DNA from: Gammaproteobacteria bacterium | GTDB lineage: Bacteria > Pseudomonadota > Gammaproteobacteria > UBA6429 > Thiohalophilaceae | Direction: 5' to 3' | Assembly (NCBI GenBank): GCA_029880855.1 | Contig: JAOUNS010000003.1 | Location: 124,001-188,000 of the forward strand | DNA length: 64,000 nt | In this document: positions 35,652 to 45,610 of the stretch, one piece after another | How positions within the stretch are numbered: position 1 is the stretch's first letter | How the letters are laid out: each line of letters opens with the position of its first letter | The notes under the pieces: generated by a model | Databases searched by the model: none | What the model saw: the letters and a program-made list of their open reading frames with translations, nothing else | What the model was told of the DNA's origin: nothing | Made by a program: the position numbers and the translations under genes

Positions 35652-37648
35652 TACTCAACCCCCTGTTCGACGATCTCTTCGGTCGCGGCTTTGTTTTCCC
35701 TGACTCTGGACAAACGCAGTTTGTGGATTTCGTGTTCCAGCACCGCGCGGCGATCCGCTTCCCTGGTTACCCGCAGCAGGTGCTGGAAAAGTTCATGGGC
35801 ATCTTCGATCAGACCGGCTTGTCCCAGACACTCCGCCGCCTGATAACGCGCTGTTTGTCCCCACGGGTCCAGTCCCTTGCCATCCGGCAACATCGCTGAC
35901 TTGAGATAAAGATGCGCCGCTTCAGGATAGCGATTTTGTGCACGGCGTGAATCAGCCATCCAGTAAAACAATTCACGCCGGATTTTTTCATCATCGGTCA
36001 GGGTCGAGACCCGTTGAAACAGCTGAATGGCGGCATCGTGTGCGCCAACGGTTTGCAGATCAAACACCACCTGTAATAACCGTTCAACCTGTTCTTTGCT
36101 CAGCTTGTCACCCTTGCCGGTGATAAATTCATTCAGCGCGTCGGCGCCTCTTTGCGCTTGCCCGCCCAACACCAAAATTCTGGCCCGCCGCAGGTACCAC
36201 ATATAGCCGGTATTGTCCTTTGGCGGCGTTACCAGCGTGGCCATGATCTCTGACGCCAGGGGAATATCATTTTGTGCCAATGCCACATCAACCAGAGTGC
36301 GTCTGGCCGGTTCAGGCACATCACTGATAGCGGGAAAATATTTACTTCTGACGAACAACTGACGCAGTATCTCACCACCATGCTTGCGGCGTTTGAGTGA
36401 CTTCACCAACATATCAGCCGCCGCCACACGACTCTCTTCACCCTGTGCCCGGTGCATCAACAAGGCATAATAGGCACGGGCAATCAGCGGTTTTTTACGA
36501 AAATATTTTTTCGCTGCGGCAAACCATTTTTCATCCTGCCCGATCAAAAATTGCGCTTTATTGCCTTGGTACAAGGCAAAATCAATATAGGCATTCCATA
36601 AGCTGTCAATGTTGAAATCAAACAGGGTATCGACAGATTTGCGTTGCCGGTATGCCACGACATGCTCCAGCGCATTCACTGCAGTGGTCCTGTCACCGGC
36701 CCGTTGTGAAGCCTCCGCAACCACCGCCCACAGGGAATACCCCAGTCGTTCGTCCGCACCATGGGTTGTTATCTGTTGCAAACCGATTTTTACTGCCTCT
36801 ACCGGCGTCAGTATGCCGGCACGCAGGCGGGCCAATAAATAGAGCATGTCGGCTTCGGGTTTATCGGTGTGGCTCGCCAACAGTTCCACCGAGTCCTGTG
36901 CCTGATCATTCATCAACAGAATTCTGGCACGCAGAATAAGCGTGGCCGCATCTTTGGCCGTATAGTCCTGTTGATAGCGCTGAATCGCGGTTCGTGCATC
37001 ATCCACCTGTCTGGCAGACAAGTAACACATCACAATCAACTTGCGCCAACGCTTCAACCATAACACGGTGGCATCATCATCCTGACCGGCAACGGAAAGT
37101 ATCATCTGATTCAGATGCTTTCTTGCCGTCGTACCCTGTCCCAATTCCAGCCAGGCCTCCGCCTGTACGGTTTTGGCCTGATACATAAACTCATTCGGCA
37201 GGCCGGTGGGCAGGGAGCTGATTCTGTCCAGCAAACCCTGCCAGTTGCGATTCTGTTGATAAATTTGAATGCGCAGTCGCTCCAGGGCCAGCCATTGCGC
37301 TTGATCGTTTGTGAGTTTTAGCTGGGTTTCATTCAGCAAATGCAACGCCAGATTGGGTGCGCCGGTTTCAGCTATGTGACGGATCTCGGCCAGGGGCTGG
37401 TCCGCTGTTCTGTCACCGCCAGCCGCCTTCTTCTCTTCTGCAGCGACTTTTGCATCACCGACGGGGCTATTCGCCGCCTTGCCGGCCGGTTTCTTTTTTA
37501 CGGGCTTGCGCTTATCCGTTTTGGTGACAGCGGCCTTGTCTTTTTTAATGTCACTGCCGGCAGCAGCCGTGCTGTCAGCCCCATAGCAAAACGACACCAG
37601 TATGATGAGAAAAAAATGACGGTATGTAATAGTTTTTATTCCGGACAT
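35651..37648 (-). CDS. Periplasmic TPR-like helical repeat protein
   Basis: 665 residues, family not firmly recognised. Signal peptide MSGIKTITYRHFFLIILVSFC; then a lysine-rich low-complexity linker (KKDKAAVTKTDKRKPVKKK) to residue ~80; then alpha-helical repeats to the end resembling TPR (ALHLLNETQLKLTNDQAQWL, DDARTAIQRYQQDYTAKDAA, READRRAVLEHEIHKLR). Probably a periplasmic scaffold or assembly factor. A terminator lies immediately upstream, so it has its own promoter or starts from it, and it is coupled to ogt by a 1-nt overlap. Confidence 0.8.
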   Translation of the reverse strand: MSGIKTITYRHFFLIILVSFCYGADSTAAAGSDIKKDKAAVTKTDKRKPVKKKPAGKAANSPVGDAKVAAEEKKAAGGDRTADQPLAEIRHIAETGAPNLALHLLNETQLKLTNDQAQWLALERLRIQIYQQNRNWQGLLDRISSLPTGLPNEFMYQAKTVQAEAWLELGQGTTARKHLNQMILSVAGQDDDATVLWLKRWRKLIVMCYLSARQVDDARTAIQRYQQDYTAKDAATLILRARILLMNDQAQDSVELLASHTDKPEADMLYLLARLRAGILTPVEAVKIGLQQITTHGADERLGYSLWAVVAEASQRAGDRTTAVNALEHVVAYRQRKSVDTLFDFNIDSLWNAYIDFALYQGNKAQFLIGQDEKWFAAAKKYFRKKPLIARAYYALLMHRAQGEESRVAAADMLVKSLKRRKHGGEILRQLFVRSKYFPAISDVPEPARRTLVDVALAQNDIPLASEIMATLVTPPKDNTGYMWYLRRARILVLGGQAQRGADALNEFITGKGDKLSKEQVERLLQVVFDLQTVGAHDAAIQLFQRVSTLTDDEKIRRELFYWMADSRRAQNRYPEAAHLYLKSAMLPDGKGLDPWGQTARYQAAECLGQAGLIEDAHELFQHLLRVTREADRRAVLEHEIHKLRLSRVRENKAATEEIVEQGVE

Positions 37649-37682
37649 AAAAAACGGGTATCGTTACTGAAACGATACCCGT
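37646..37682 (-). terminator. Terminator of the rpsP-rimM-trmD-rplS operon
   Basis: On the minus strand, ACGGGTATCG and CGATACCCGT form a perfect 10-bp stem with an 8-nt loop, followed by TTTTTT. It lies 57 nt after rplS and touches the start of the next gene. Confidence 0.9.
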
Positions 37683-37738
37683 TGATTATGGACATAATCG
37701 CGGCAGGCTTACAACCGCGCTGTCGCAGTTCCGTTAAC

Positions 37739-38086
37739 TCAGGAAAGTTTTTCCTTGATGCGGGCTGATTTGCCCTGACGATCACGCAGGTAGTAGAGCT
37801 TGGCGCGACGTACGTCACCACGACGGACAACCTTGACGCTTTCGATTGCCGGGCTGTAGGTCTGGAAAACACGTTCCACACCTTCACCGTGGGAGACCTT
37901 GCGAACAGTGAATGAAGAGTTCAGGCCACGATTACGCTTGGCGATGACAACACCTTCATAGGCCTGTAAACGTTCACGGTTACCTTCCTTTACCTTTACC
38001 TGTACCACGATAGTATCGCCGGGACCAAACTCCGGTATCTCGCGATTCATCTGTTCCTTTTCCAATTGTTCGATTATCTTGCTCAT
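37739..38086 (-). CDS. rplS: 50S ribosomal protein L19
   Basis: 115 residues from the ATG at 38086 ([20 protein letters not shown]). Sits at the 30S-50S interface. Family signatures [51 protein letters not shown] and [21 protein letters not shown]. Last gene of the rpsP-rimM-trmD-rplS operon and followed by a strong terminator. Normal length. Confidence 0.98.
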   Translation of the reverse strand: MSKIIEQLEKEQMNREIPEFGPGDTIVVQVKVKEGNRERLQAYEGVVIAKRNRGLNSSFTVRKVSHGEGVERVFQTYSPAIESVKVVRRGDVRRAKLYYLRDRQGKSARIKEKLS

Positions 38087-38128
38087 GGCTTGCTCCAACG
38101 CTTTCGCTCATTCAATACTGTAATTCAA

Positions 38129-38872
38129 TCAACCCTGTTCATGCTCGTGGATAAAATCCTCAAGCAGTTGCTGTTGCTCTCTGTCCAGCTCCAGCCTTTC
38201 CAGTAAATCCGGTCTTCTCAACCAGGTTCTGCCCAGTGCCTGCTTCAGCCGCCAACGGGCAATGGCCTTATGATCACCGCTCAGTAACACCGGCGGGACG
38301 GCCATCTCACCAACCTGTTCGGGTCGGGTATAGTGCGGATAATCCAGCAGACCCTGCATAAAGGAATCCTCGCCGGCCGAATCCGCGTGGCCCAGCGCCC
38401 CCGGCAAGAGACGGGTCAAACCGTCGATCATCACCATGGCAGCCAGTTCACCACCGCTCAATACGTAATCGCCGATGGACCATTCTTCATCCACTTCGGC
38501 ACTGATGAGTCTTTCATCAACACCTTCGTATCTGCCGCAAAGCAGTATCAGGTGTGCCGCGCCGGACATGTCCAACAGGTCCCGCTGTGTCAGCTTGCGC
38601 CCCTGTGGTGACAGGTAAATCACCTTGCCGGGCGGATCATAACTGCAACGGGCGGTGTCGACAGCCTGTCGTAACGGTTCAACCAGCATCACCATGCCGG
38701 GCCCGCCGCCATACGGCCGATCATCGACTGTGCGGTGGGCATCCCGGGTAAAATCCCGCGGATTGATCAAACCCAGTTCCAACAAACCCTGTTGCATGGC
38801 CCGGGCGGTAATACCGTACCTGGAGACAGCCTGGAACATTTCCGGAAAGAGGGTGATGACGTCAATACGCAT
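38129..38872 (-). CDS. trmD: tRNA (guanine-N1)-methyltransferase
   Basis: 247 residues. Makes m1G37 in tRNAs reading CNN codons and prevents frameshifting. SPOUT-fold signatures are seen: [41 protein letters not shown], and the trefoil-knot region [20 protein letters not shown]. Placed between rimM and rplS, 12 nt after rimM. Normal length. Confidence 0.98.
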   Translation of the reverse strand: MRIDVITLFPEMFQAVSRYGITARAMQQGLLELGLINPRDFTRDAHRTVDDRPYGGGPGMVMLVEPLRQAVDTARCSYDPPGKVIYLSPQGRKLTQRDLLDMSGAAHLILLCGRYEGVDERLISAEVDEEWSIGDYVLSGGELAAMVMIDGLTRLLPGALGHADSAGEDSFMQGLLDYPHYTRPEQVGEMAVPPVLLSGDHKAIARWRLKQALGRTWLRRPDLLERLELDREQQQLLEDFIHEHEQG

Positions 38873-38884
38873 CGCTTTTCCTGT

Positions 38885-39409
38885 CTAGTATTCCAGATCC
38901 CAATCAACCCGGATGATACCCAGCGCCAGGTTTATCTCCCGGATCACCTCACCTTGTATATATGGTATGAGATGTTCCTGTTTATCGCTGCCCCGGACAA
39001 CCAACACATCGTTTGCCCCTGTTTCCAGCAGACTCTCCACAATACCGAGCTGTTGCCCGTCACTGTTTTGCACCTGTAATCCGATCAGGTCAGCCCAATA
39101 GTATTCATTATCTTCCAGTACCGGCAGACGGTCCCGTTCGACGAGGATATCTGTACCAACCAGCCTGGCGGCCACATCACGATCTGTGCAATTCGCCAAA
39201 TACGCGATGATGCCCTTGCCGTGTGTCTTGCCTTCGATCACCTCAAAGGCCTGCAAACGACCATCCTGTTGCAGATACCACGGCGAATAATCAAGGATAT
39301 TGTCCGGCGGTACAGTGTGTGAAATGACCTTGACCCAGCCCTTCACGCCATAAACCCCGGCTACCCTGCCGAGCACAACCCATTGCTGATTTGTTTCCAG
39401 CCCGGTCAT
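38885..39409 (-). CDS. rimM: Ribosome maturation factor RimM
   Basis: 174 residues. Binds S19 and helps maturation of the 30S head. N-terminal RimM domain (VVLGRVAGVYGVKGWVKVISHT) and C-terminal PRC-barrel (EYYWADLIGLQVQNSDGQQLG, DVLVVRGSDKQEHLIPYI). Lies 13 nt after rpsP and 12 nt before trmD on the minus strand. Confidence 0.97.
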   Translation of the reverse strand: MTGLETNQQWVVLGRVAGVYGVKGWVKVISHTVPPDNILDYSPWYLQQDGRLQAFEVIEGKTHGKGIIAYLANCTDRDVAARLVGTDILVERDRLPVLEDNEYYWADLIGLQVQNSDGQQLGIVESLLETGANDVLVVRGSDKQEHLIPYIQGEVIREINLALGIIRVDWDLEY

Positions 39410-39422
39410 GCAAGCAGGGCTA

Positions 39423-39665
39423 TTAGGCAGCCTGCTCCTTCAACAGTTTGCCTACTCGCTCAGAAGCCTGCGCACCCTGGCTCAGCCAGTAATCAATGCG
39501 ATCGCGCATAATATTCAGTCGTTCTTCATTGCCGCGGGCAACCGGATTAAAGAATCCGACGCGTTCAATGTAACGACCGTCACGGCGACTACGGCTGTCT
39601 GTCACCACAATGTGGTAAAAAGGACGCTTCTTGGCGCCGCCACGTGTTAATCGAATGGTAACCAT
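39423..39665 (-). CDS. rpsP: 30S ribosomal protein S16
   Basis: 80 residues: [41 protein letters not shown], and [21 protein letters not shown]. Early-binding protein of the 30S body. First gene of the operon; a terminator at 39705 separates it from ffh, so its promoter must lie within ~40-150 nt upstream or read-through occurs. Confidence 0.98.
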   Translation of the reverse strand: MVTIRLTRGGAKKRPFYHIVVTDSRSRRDGRYIERVGFFNPVARGNEERLNIMRDRIDYWLSQGAQASERVGKLLKEQAA

Positions 39666-39704
39666 ATGGTATCTAAACCCTTAAATCTGTTAGCTTTTTG
39701 TTCC

Positions 39705-39731
39705 AATAAAAAACACCGCTCACGGGAGCGG
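39705..39731 (-). terminator. Terminator between ffh and rpsP
   Basis: On the minus strand, CCGCTC/GAGCGG with a 4-nt loop is followed by TGTTTTTTATT. It lies 86 nt past the ffh stop and 40 nt before the rpsP start. Either full termination or attenuation of ffh read-through into the ribosomal operon is possible. Confidence 0.75.
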
Positions 39732-39816
39732 CCTGCGATGGAACCGCGCATTTTACTGGAATTCCTAAAAAAGTGAAGTGGTTAGGAAGAATAATCCCGC
39801 TTTTTTACCCGTTCCT

Positions 39817-41172
39817 CTAGCGCATCCCGGGAGGTAATTGGCCCTTCAGGCCACGTAACATTTTTCCCATCCCGCCCTTGCTGACCTTTTTCATCATTTT
39901 CTGCATTTGGGTAAATTGTTTCAGCAGTCGATTCACATCCTGGACTTGCGTCCCGGAACCGGTGGCAATACGGCGCTTGCGCGAGCCTTTTATGATTTCC
40001 GGTCGACTCCGCTCTTTGGGTGTCATGGAATAAATAATGGCTTCCATCCTGGAAATCTGTTTCTCATCCAGCTGTCCCGGCAGGTTTTGGGGCAAACCGG
40101 GCATGCCCGGCAACTTGTCCAGCAGACTCCCCAATCCACCCATTTTTTTGACTTGCTGAAACTGGTCCAGGAAATCTTCCAGGTCAAACCCCTGACCTTT
40201 TTTCATTTTTTTGGCCAGCTTCTCGGCCTTCTCGACATCAAAGTTTTCCTGAGCCTGTTCCACCAGGCTGACCACATCACCCATCCCCAGGATGCGGGAA
40301 GCCACCCGGTCCGGATGGAAGGGCTCCAGGGCCGTGCTTTTTTCACCCACGCCAAGGAATTTAATCGGTTTGCCGGTGATTTGCCGGATCGACAGAGCCG
40401 CCCCGCCGCGGGCATCACCGTCGGTTTTGGTCAGGATCACACCGGTCAGCGGCAGTGCATCATTAAAGGCCTTGGCGGTATTGGCGGCGTCCTGACCTGT
40501 CATGCTGTCGACCACGAACAGGGTTTCCACCGGATCCACTGTCTGGTGCAAACGTTTGATCTCGTCCATCATCTCCGCATCGATGTGCAGTCGACCGGCT
40601 GTATCGACAATGAGGACATCCATGTTGCTGATTTTGGCCTGTTTCAGGGCCTGTTGGACTACCTTGACCGGATCGGCATTGGCCTCGGTGGGATAAAACT
40701 CGGCCCCCACATCGGCGGCAACGGTTTTCAGCTGATCAATCGCGGCCGGACGATAGACGTCGGCACTCACGACCATCACGGATTTTTTCTGTTTTTCACG
40801 CAGGCGGCGCGCCAGCTTGCCGACAGTGGTGGTCTTGCCCGCACCCTGTAACCCGGCCATGAGGATAACGGCGGGCGGGGTTATATTCAGGTTTATCTCT
40901 TCATTGGCTGATCCCATCAGAAGGGTCAGTTCGTCATTGACGATCTTAATCATGACCTGACCGGGAGTGAGGCTCTTCATCACCTCGGTGCCGATGGCGC
41001 GTTGTTTGACCTGTTCGATCAACGCCTTGACGACCGGCAGGGCGACATCCGCTTCCAGCAGGGCCATGCGCACCTCGCGCAGGGTGTCCTTGATATTGTC
41101 CTCACTGAGACGACCCACTCCGCGCAGGTTGCGAATGGTTTTGCCCAGGCGTTCAGATAATCCGTCAAACAT
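39817..41172 (-). CDS. ffh: Signal recognition particle protein Ffh
   Basis: 451 residues. SRP GTPase that targets nascent membrane proteins to FtsY. N domain (MFDGLSERLGKTIRNLRGVG), G domain with P-loop GLQGAGKTTT, DVYRPAAIDQL, VDTAGRLHID and KTDGDARGG, and a methionine-rich M domain (LLKQFTQMQKMMKKVSKGGMG) that binds signal peptides and 4.5S RNA. Normal length. Divergent from ypjD with an MBL-fold gene in between. Confidence 0.98.
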   Translation of the reverse strand: MFDGLSERLGKTIRNLRGVGRLSEDNIKDTLREVRMALLEADVALPVVKALIEQVKQRAIGTEVMKSLTPGQVMIKIVNDELTLLMGSANEEINLNITPPAVILMAGLQGAGKTTTVGKLARRLREKQKKSVMVVSADVYRPAAIDQLKTVAADVGAEFYPTEANADPVKVVQQALKQAKISNMDVLIVDTAGRLHIDAEMMDEIKRLHQTVDPVETLFVVDSMTGQDAANTAKAFNDALPLTGVILTKTDGDARGGAALSIRQITGKPIKFLGVGEKSTALEPFHPDRVASRILGMGDVVSLVEQAQENFDVEKAEKLAKKMKKGQGFDLEDFLDQFQQVKKMGGLGSLLDKLPGMPGLPQNLPGQLDEKQISRMEAIIYSMTPKERSRPEIIKGSRKRRIATGSGTQVQDVNRLLKQFTQMQKMMKKVSKGGMGKMLRGLKGQLPPGMR

Positions 41173-41242
41173 GATGAATCCGCAGAATGTTGTTTATATG
41201 CTGTGAATATCTGTCCACCGGAACCGGTGAACAGTGCGGGTA

Positions 41243-42007
41243 TTATAACTGGATCCGCTGGCCGCTGCGCAAAGATTCCAGCTCGCGATCCGGAATGGAT
41301 TCCCGACATTCGGCAAAGATGATTGTTTCGGCGCCGGGTTTGTGGTGGCTGAGATAGATTTTTGGCTCGTGTTTGAGTTTTTTCAGATCTTCACCCAGCG
41401 TCCGGGGGCAATAGTGTCCCGCCTGCTGGCTAAGGGGGTGATCTTCGTTGGTAAAGGCGGTCTCCACAATCAGCACATCCAGGCGGGGTTGCTTGTTCAA
41501 TCCGTTCCAGAACGTATCGTTGGTGCTGCTGTCACCGCTGAAGGCAAAGGTCCCGGTTGGTGAAGAGACGCAGTAACCAATGGCCGGCACGACATGATTG
41601 ACCGGAATACTCTCAAAACTGACATCGCCGATTTTACAAATGGAGCCCGGTTCCATGACCTCATAGCGCAGGACCGGTTTTGCCCTGGACGGCAATGTGG
41701 AAAAATCCGGCCAAATCACATTATTGAAGATGTGCTTCTGCACAGCCTGCATTGTCAGGGGTTGGGCATGTAATGTAACCGGGGTGGTAATGCGATCAAA
41801 AATACTGTCGATCATCAACGGCAGACCGGTCAGATGATCCAGATGAGAGTGAGTGAGAAAGACATGCCTGATGGTTTCCATTTCATCCAGTGACAGGTCT
41901 CCCAAACCGGTGCCGGCGTCAATTAAAATATCGTTGTTGATGAGGAGTGAGGTCGTACGCAAATGCGTACCGATTCCACCGCTACACCCCAGTACCCTGA
42001 GTTCCAT
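41243..42007 (-). CDS. MBL-fold 3',5'-cyclic nucleotide phosphodiesterase-like protein
   Basis: 254 residues from the ATG at 42007 (MELRVLGCSGGIGTHLRTTS); a longer frame adds 17 doubtful residues. Metallo-beta-lactamase fold: THSHLDHLTG is the HxHxDH metal motif, then HVVPAIGY, FAFSGDSSTNDTFW, ETAFTNEDHPL and LSHHKP. The pattern resembles class II/III cyclic-nucleotide phosphodiesterases and RNase Z-like hydrolases. A cAMP-related role would fit the CRP-like site elsewhere in the window, but substrate is not proven. Upstream of ffh on the same strand. Confidence 0.82.
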   Translation of the reverse strand: MELRVLGCSGGIGTHLRTTSLLINNDILIDAGTGLGDLSLDEMETIRHVFLTHSHLDHLTGLPLMIDSIFDRITTPVTLHAQPLTMQAVQKHIFNNVIWPDFSTLPSRAKPVLRYEVMEPGSICKIGDVSFESIPVNHVVPAIGYCVSSPTGTFAFSGDSSTNDTFWNGLNKQPRLDVLIVETAFTNEDHPLSQQAGHYCPRTLGEDLKKLKHEPKIYLSHHKPGAETIIFAECRESIPDRELESLRSGQRIQL

Positions 42008-42306
42008 AAGTTTTCTGCTTACCCGCTGGCTGTCTTTGTCTAAAACTGCTGCCGACAATATTGCTGGATGTTTGTTATTGTAGCGGCATATCCTTGTTTG
42101 TTTTTAGCTTTAATAATGACATTATTCAAGCAAAACAGAAAGATACACAGATCACAAGACAGGTATGCAAGCCGACGAATCGGTTATAGTATTAGAAGGT
42201 TGCAAAATTACACGATAAATCGAAGAATTGACGCTATTCCCATAGTATTAAAAGGCGATTATCCTTACCTACACTGTTACGGAACACTGTTCCCTGAACC
42301 AAAACA

Positions 42307-43119
42307 ATGCACATAACTACGACATTCCTGGCCCTTGGCCTCTATTTAACCTGCGGTATACTGCTGCTTTTCCGCTTGTTAGGTAAGGATTTAATCCGGA
42401 AACTGCAAAAACCACAAATCCTGTTGCTGGTATTGGTGGCGCTGATATTTCATACCATCGCGCTGTATCACGACCTGTTTACCCCCACCGGGCTGGATAT
42501 CGGCTTTTTTAACGTCCTCTCTCTGGTGGCCTGGCTGGTGGTGCTGTTGTTAACCCTGGCGGCGATTACCATGCAAGTGGAATGTCTGGGTGTCATTGTT
42601 TATCCGTTCGCCGCCGGCATGCTGTTGATCTCGCAGGTGTCCGACCAACACCATATCCTGCCCTACCACATGCAAGCCGGCATTCAGTTACACATCCTTA
42701 TCTCAATCCTGGCTTACAGTGTGCTGAGTATCGCTGCCGTGCAGGCTATACTGCTATATGTGCAGGACGTCCAGTTACATAACAAACACCCCGGCGGGTT
42801 TATTCGCAGTTTCCCGCCCTTGCAAACCATGGAGACCCTGCTGTTCAGAATGATCACCATCGGTTTCGTGGTGCTGGGACTGTCTCTACTGAGTGGCGTG
42901 ATATACCTTGAAGATATGTTTGCCCAGCATCTGGTTCACAAGACCATCCTTTCCATTGCAGCCTGGGTGTTGTTCGGTATTCTGCTCTGGGGTCGCCGGC
43001 AATTCGGCTGGCGAGGTCGGATAGCGATCCGCTGGACCATCAGTGGCTTTGTTCTGCTCATGCTGGCCTACTTTGGCAGTAAATTTGTCATCGAGCTGGT
43101 TTTAAACCGGGCCGGATAA
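42307..43119 (+). CDS. ypjD: CcsA/HemX-like inner membrane protein YpjD
   Basis: 270 residues, about eight membrane segments, in the cytochrome c assembly (CcsA/CcmC) superfamily. Features: LGLYLTCGILLLFRLLG at the start, HILISILAYSVLSIAAVQAILL, and WVLFGILLWGRRQFGWRGRIAIRWTI split over two helices near the end. Position next to ffh and before corB matches E. coli ypjD. Function not established; possibly supports CorB or haem handling. The 299 nt upstream (42008-42306) is AT-rich and shows no gene. Confidence 0.88.
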   Translation: MHITTTFLALGLYLTCGILLLFRLLGKDLIRKLQKPQILLLVLVALIFHTIALYHDLFTPTGLDIGFFNVLSLVAWLVVLLLTLAAITMQVECLGVIVYPFAAGMLLISQVSDQHHILPYHMQAGIQLHILISILAYSVLSIAAVQAILLYVQDVQLHNKHPGGFIRSFPPLQTMETLLFRMITIGFVVLGLSLLSGVIYLEDMFAQHLVHKTILSIAAWVLFGILLWGRRQFGWRGRIAIRWTISGFVLLMLAYFGSKFVIELVLNRAG

Positions 43120-43186
43120 GGCTTGACGGGCCGCGCATGAACAGTAAGATCAGGATTCTTCACATTACAAGAGACTGTTTCTCCCC

Positions 43187-44476
43187 TTGAACGATATCCC
43201 CTTAAGTGCACTGTTCATTGCCTTGTTTTTCCTGATTATCATTTCGGGATTTTTCTCCGGTTCTGAAACCGGCCTGATGAGTCTGAACCGCTATCGCCTG
43301 AAAAATCTCGCTGACAAGAATCACAAAGGCGCCGGTCGCGCCCAACGTTTGCTGGATATGCCCGAAAGGCTGATTGGCACCATCTTGCTGGGCAATAATC
43401 TGGTCAACATCCTGGCCTCCGCTATCGGTACGATTATCGGTACCCGCCTGATGGGCGACTTCGGTTTTATTTTCAGCACCATTATCCTGACTTTCATCAT
43501 CCTGGTCTTTTCCGAAGTCACACCCAAGACTCTGGCCGCCTTGCACCCGGAACGATTTGCCTTTCCCTCCACGCTGGTCCTGCATCCGCTGGCCTTTATC
43601 GCCTACCCGGTGGTCTGGTTCATCAATCTGTTTACCCGGATCATTTTCAAGATCCTCGGCGTCAGTTCCGAGGCACGCTCCCACTATGACCTGAGCAGTG
43701 AGGAATTGCGCGTCGTGGTTAATGAGGCCAGCGCCATGATCCCTCACCAGCACCAACAGATGCTGTTGAGCATTCTCGATCTGGAAAAGGTCACGGTGGA
43801 GGATATTATGGTTCCCCGCAATGACATCACCGGTATCAATCTCAATGATGACTGGGAAACGATAGTCCAGCAGTTGTCAGAAAGTATGCACACCCGGTTA
43901 CCGGTCTATCGCGGCGATATTGATCATATTGTCGGGTTGTTACACATTCGCAATGTCCTGCAACTGTTTCGCAAGGAGACTTTCGGCCCGGACGAGTTGC
44001 AAAAGATCATCCGCGAAGCCTATTACGTTCCGGAAGGCACACCGCTGAACACTCAATTATTAAACTTCCAGCGCGAACGTCGCCGTATCGGATTGGTTGT
44101 GAATGAATATGGTGACATTCTGGGCCTGGTCACCCTGGAAGATATCCTGGAGGAAATTGTCGGTGAGTTCACCACCGATCCCGCCGCCCTCAGTCGCGAG
44201 GCTCATCTGCAGGAAGATGGCTCTTACCTGATCGACGGCAGTATCACGATCCGTGATCTCAACCGCATTCTAAACTGGCAATTTCCCACCGAAGGCCCCA
44301 AAACCCTCAATGGCCTCATTCTGGAATATCTGGAAACCATTCCAGACCCCGGCACCAGCCTGCTGATCGCAGATTATCCGCTGGAGATCGTCCAGACCAG
44401 CCAAAGTTCCGTGAAAACAGTGCGTATTAATCCAAACTGGAAACAAGCCATGGTCTCTTCCGAGACCAGCGAATAG
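43187..44476 (+). CDS. corB: CorB/HlyC-CorC family transporter (CNNM/DUF21)
   Basis: 429 residues, starting at TTG (43187) because the N-terminal membrane segment begins immediately. DUF21 transmembrane domain ~5-195 (ISGFFSGSETGLMSLNRYRLK, NNLVNILASAIGTIIGTRL, FSEVTPKTLAALHPER), two CBS domains (IMVPRNDITGINLND, GLVTLEDILEEIVGEFTTD) and a CorC_HlyC domain at the C-terminus. Relatives transport or regulate Mg2+. Same order as ypjD-yfjD in E. coli; 67 nt after ypjD. Confidence 0.93.
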   Translation: MNDIPLSALFIALFFLIIISGFFSGSETGLMSLNRYRLKNLADKNHKGAGRAQRLLDMPERLIGTILLGNNLVNILASAIGTIIGTRLMGDFGFIFSTIILTFIILVFSEVTPKTLAALHPERFAFPSTLVLHPLAFIAYPVVWFINLFTRIIFKILGVSSEARSHYDLSSEELRVVVNEASAMIPHQHQQMLLSILDLEKVTVEDIMVPRNDITGINLNDDWETIVQQLSESMHTRLPVYRGDIDHIVGLLHIRNVLQLFRKETFGPDELQKIIREAYYVPEGTPLNTQLLNFQRERRRIGLVVNEYGDILGLVTLEDILEEIVGEFTTDPAALSREAHLQEDGSYLIDGSITIRDLNRILNWQFPTEGPKTLNGLILEYLETIPDPGTSLLIADYPLEIVQTSQSSVKTVRINPNWKQAMVSSETSE

Positions 44477-44569
44477 TCCCCGTATAATTTCTGTTTTTGC
44501 TTAACCGTCTATACTAGGGAAGACAGAAAACGGATTTTATTGCCGGTAATTTTGTTGGAGATTGAGCAC

Positions 44570-45217
44570 TTGTCCAAGTTAACTCTGGCTTTCAAGGGAC
44601 ATGTCCTGAAGAGTTTTCCTGTTACAGAAGGCAACATGTTGATCGGCAGTAAGCCTGACTGCGGTATTTACGTCAACAGCCTGGCCCTGCTGCCGGTGCA
44701 TGCACGCATCGAAACCAGTGCCGGTCAATCCACGCTGTTTAACATGGCAAGCCGTGAGGGCACCTTTGTGAACCACCAGCGCTGTGAGCAACATCTTCTC
44801 CGGGACGGCGATCTAATCCGGGTCGGCAAGCACACGTTGACTTACAGTGCACATGACATGGCCCGGGTTGAGGCCCCGCCTGCGGATCCGTACCCATCCA
44901 TGGTTGAGCTGCAGCAACCTCTTGTTGACATGCCGCCCGCACAAGCCGCCGACAAAACCATCGGTTGGTTACAAATTCTGAACGGTCATAACATCGGCAA
45001 GACCCTCAGCCTGCACCGGGTAAATACCAACTTCGGTAAAGCGGGACTGGCAACCGCCGTCATTACACGCCGGGATGAAGGCTATTTTATTTCACATCTG
45101 GAGGGTAAATATCCGCCGCTGGTAGACGATACACCTATAAGAGAGCACAGTTATAAACTCAGCGACGGTGAAGTTATCCAGATCGGGAATATCCGTCTGA
45201 AATTTTATCTTGAATAG
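44570..45217 (+). CDS. Double FHA domain protein
   Basis: 215 residues from a TTG at 44570 with GGAG nine nt upstream; the frame extends to a TTG at 44540. First FHA domain at residues ~5-100 (MLIGSKPDCGIYVNSLALLPVHARI, REGTFVNHQRC), a short linker rich in Pro/Ala, and a second more diverged FHA-like domain at ~130-215 (LQILNGHNIGKTLSLHRVN, ITRRDEGYFISHLEG, IQIGNIRLKFYLE). The second lacks the usual S-x-x-H, so it may not bind phosphothreonine. 12 nt before the PilZ gene: probably a two-gene signalling operon. Confidence 0.88.
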   Translation: MSKLTLAFKGHVLKSFPVTEGNMLIGSKPDCGIYVNSLALLPVHARIETSAGQSTLFNMASREGTFVNHQRCEQHLLRDGDLIRVGKHTLTYSAHDMARVEAPPADPYPSMVELQQPLVDMPPAQAADKTIGWLQILNGHNIGKTLSLHRVNTNFGKAGLATAVITRRDEGYFISHLEGKYPPLVDDTPIREHSYKLSDGEVIQIGNIRLKFYLE

Positions 45218-45229
45218 TAAGGAATAAGC

Positions 45230-45610
45230 ATGAGCCCCAATAACGAACAGCGACGCCATTTCACCCGTGTCCCGTTTGATGCCGATGTCAGACTGACCGA
45301 TCAATCCGGCCACAGCTGGGACAGTCAAATGCTCGATATCAGCCTGAAAGGTGCTTTAATTGCTGCACCTGCCGGCTGGCACGGTCAACGCGGTGACGGT
45401 TTTAACCTGGAATTGTTACTGGCCGGTGATGACATCAAGATTGAAATGGATGTCAGCGTTGCCCATGTTGAGAAAAGCCGGATTGGTTTCTATTGTCGAC
45501 ATATCGACATCGACAGCATCTCCCACCTGCATCGCCTGCTGGAACTGAATCTGGGCAGCGAAGAACTGCTGGACAGGGAGATGGCCGAGATGTTGCATCT
45601 CAGCGAATAA
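45230..45610 (+). CDS. PilZ domain protein
   Basis: 126 residues with a full PilZ domain: c-di-GMP motif RRHFTRVPFDADVRL at residues ~6-20, LDISLKGALI and a C-terminal helix (HLHRLLELNLGSEELLDREMAEM). Binds cyclic di-GMP. It follows the FHA gene closely and overlaps the convergent radA gene by 11 nt. The neighbouring diguanylate cyclase (47168) could be a ligand source, on position only. Confidence 0.92.
   Translation: MSPNNEQRRHFTRVPFDADVRLTDQSGHSWDSQMLDISLKGALIAAPAGWHGQRGDGFNLELLLAGDDIKIEMDVSVAHVEKSRIGFYCRHIDIDSISHLHRLLELNLGSEELLDREMAEMLHLSE

Noticed and set aside
42068-42316. 82-residue frame before ypjD
   Set aside because: Runs into the ypjD start, with no ribosome site and no family; AT-rich intergenic DNA.
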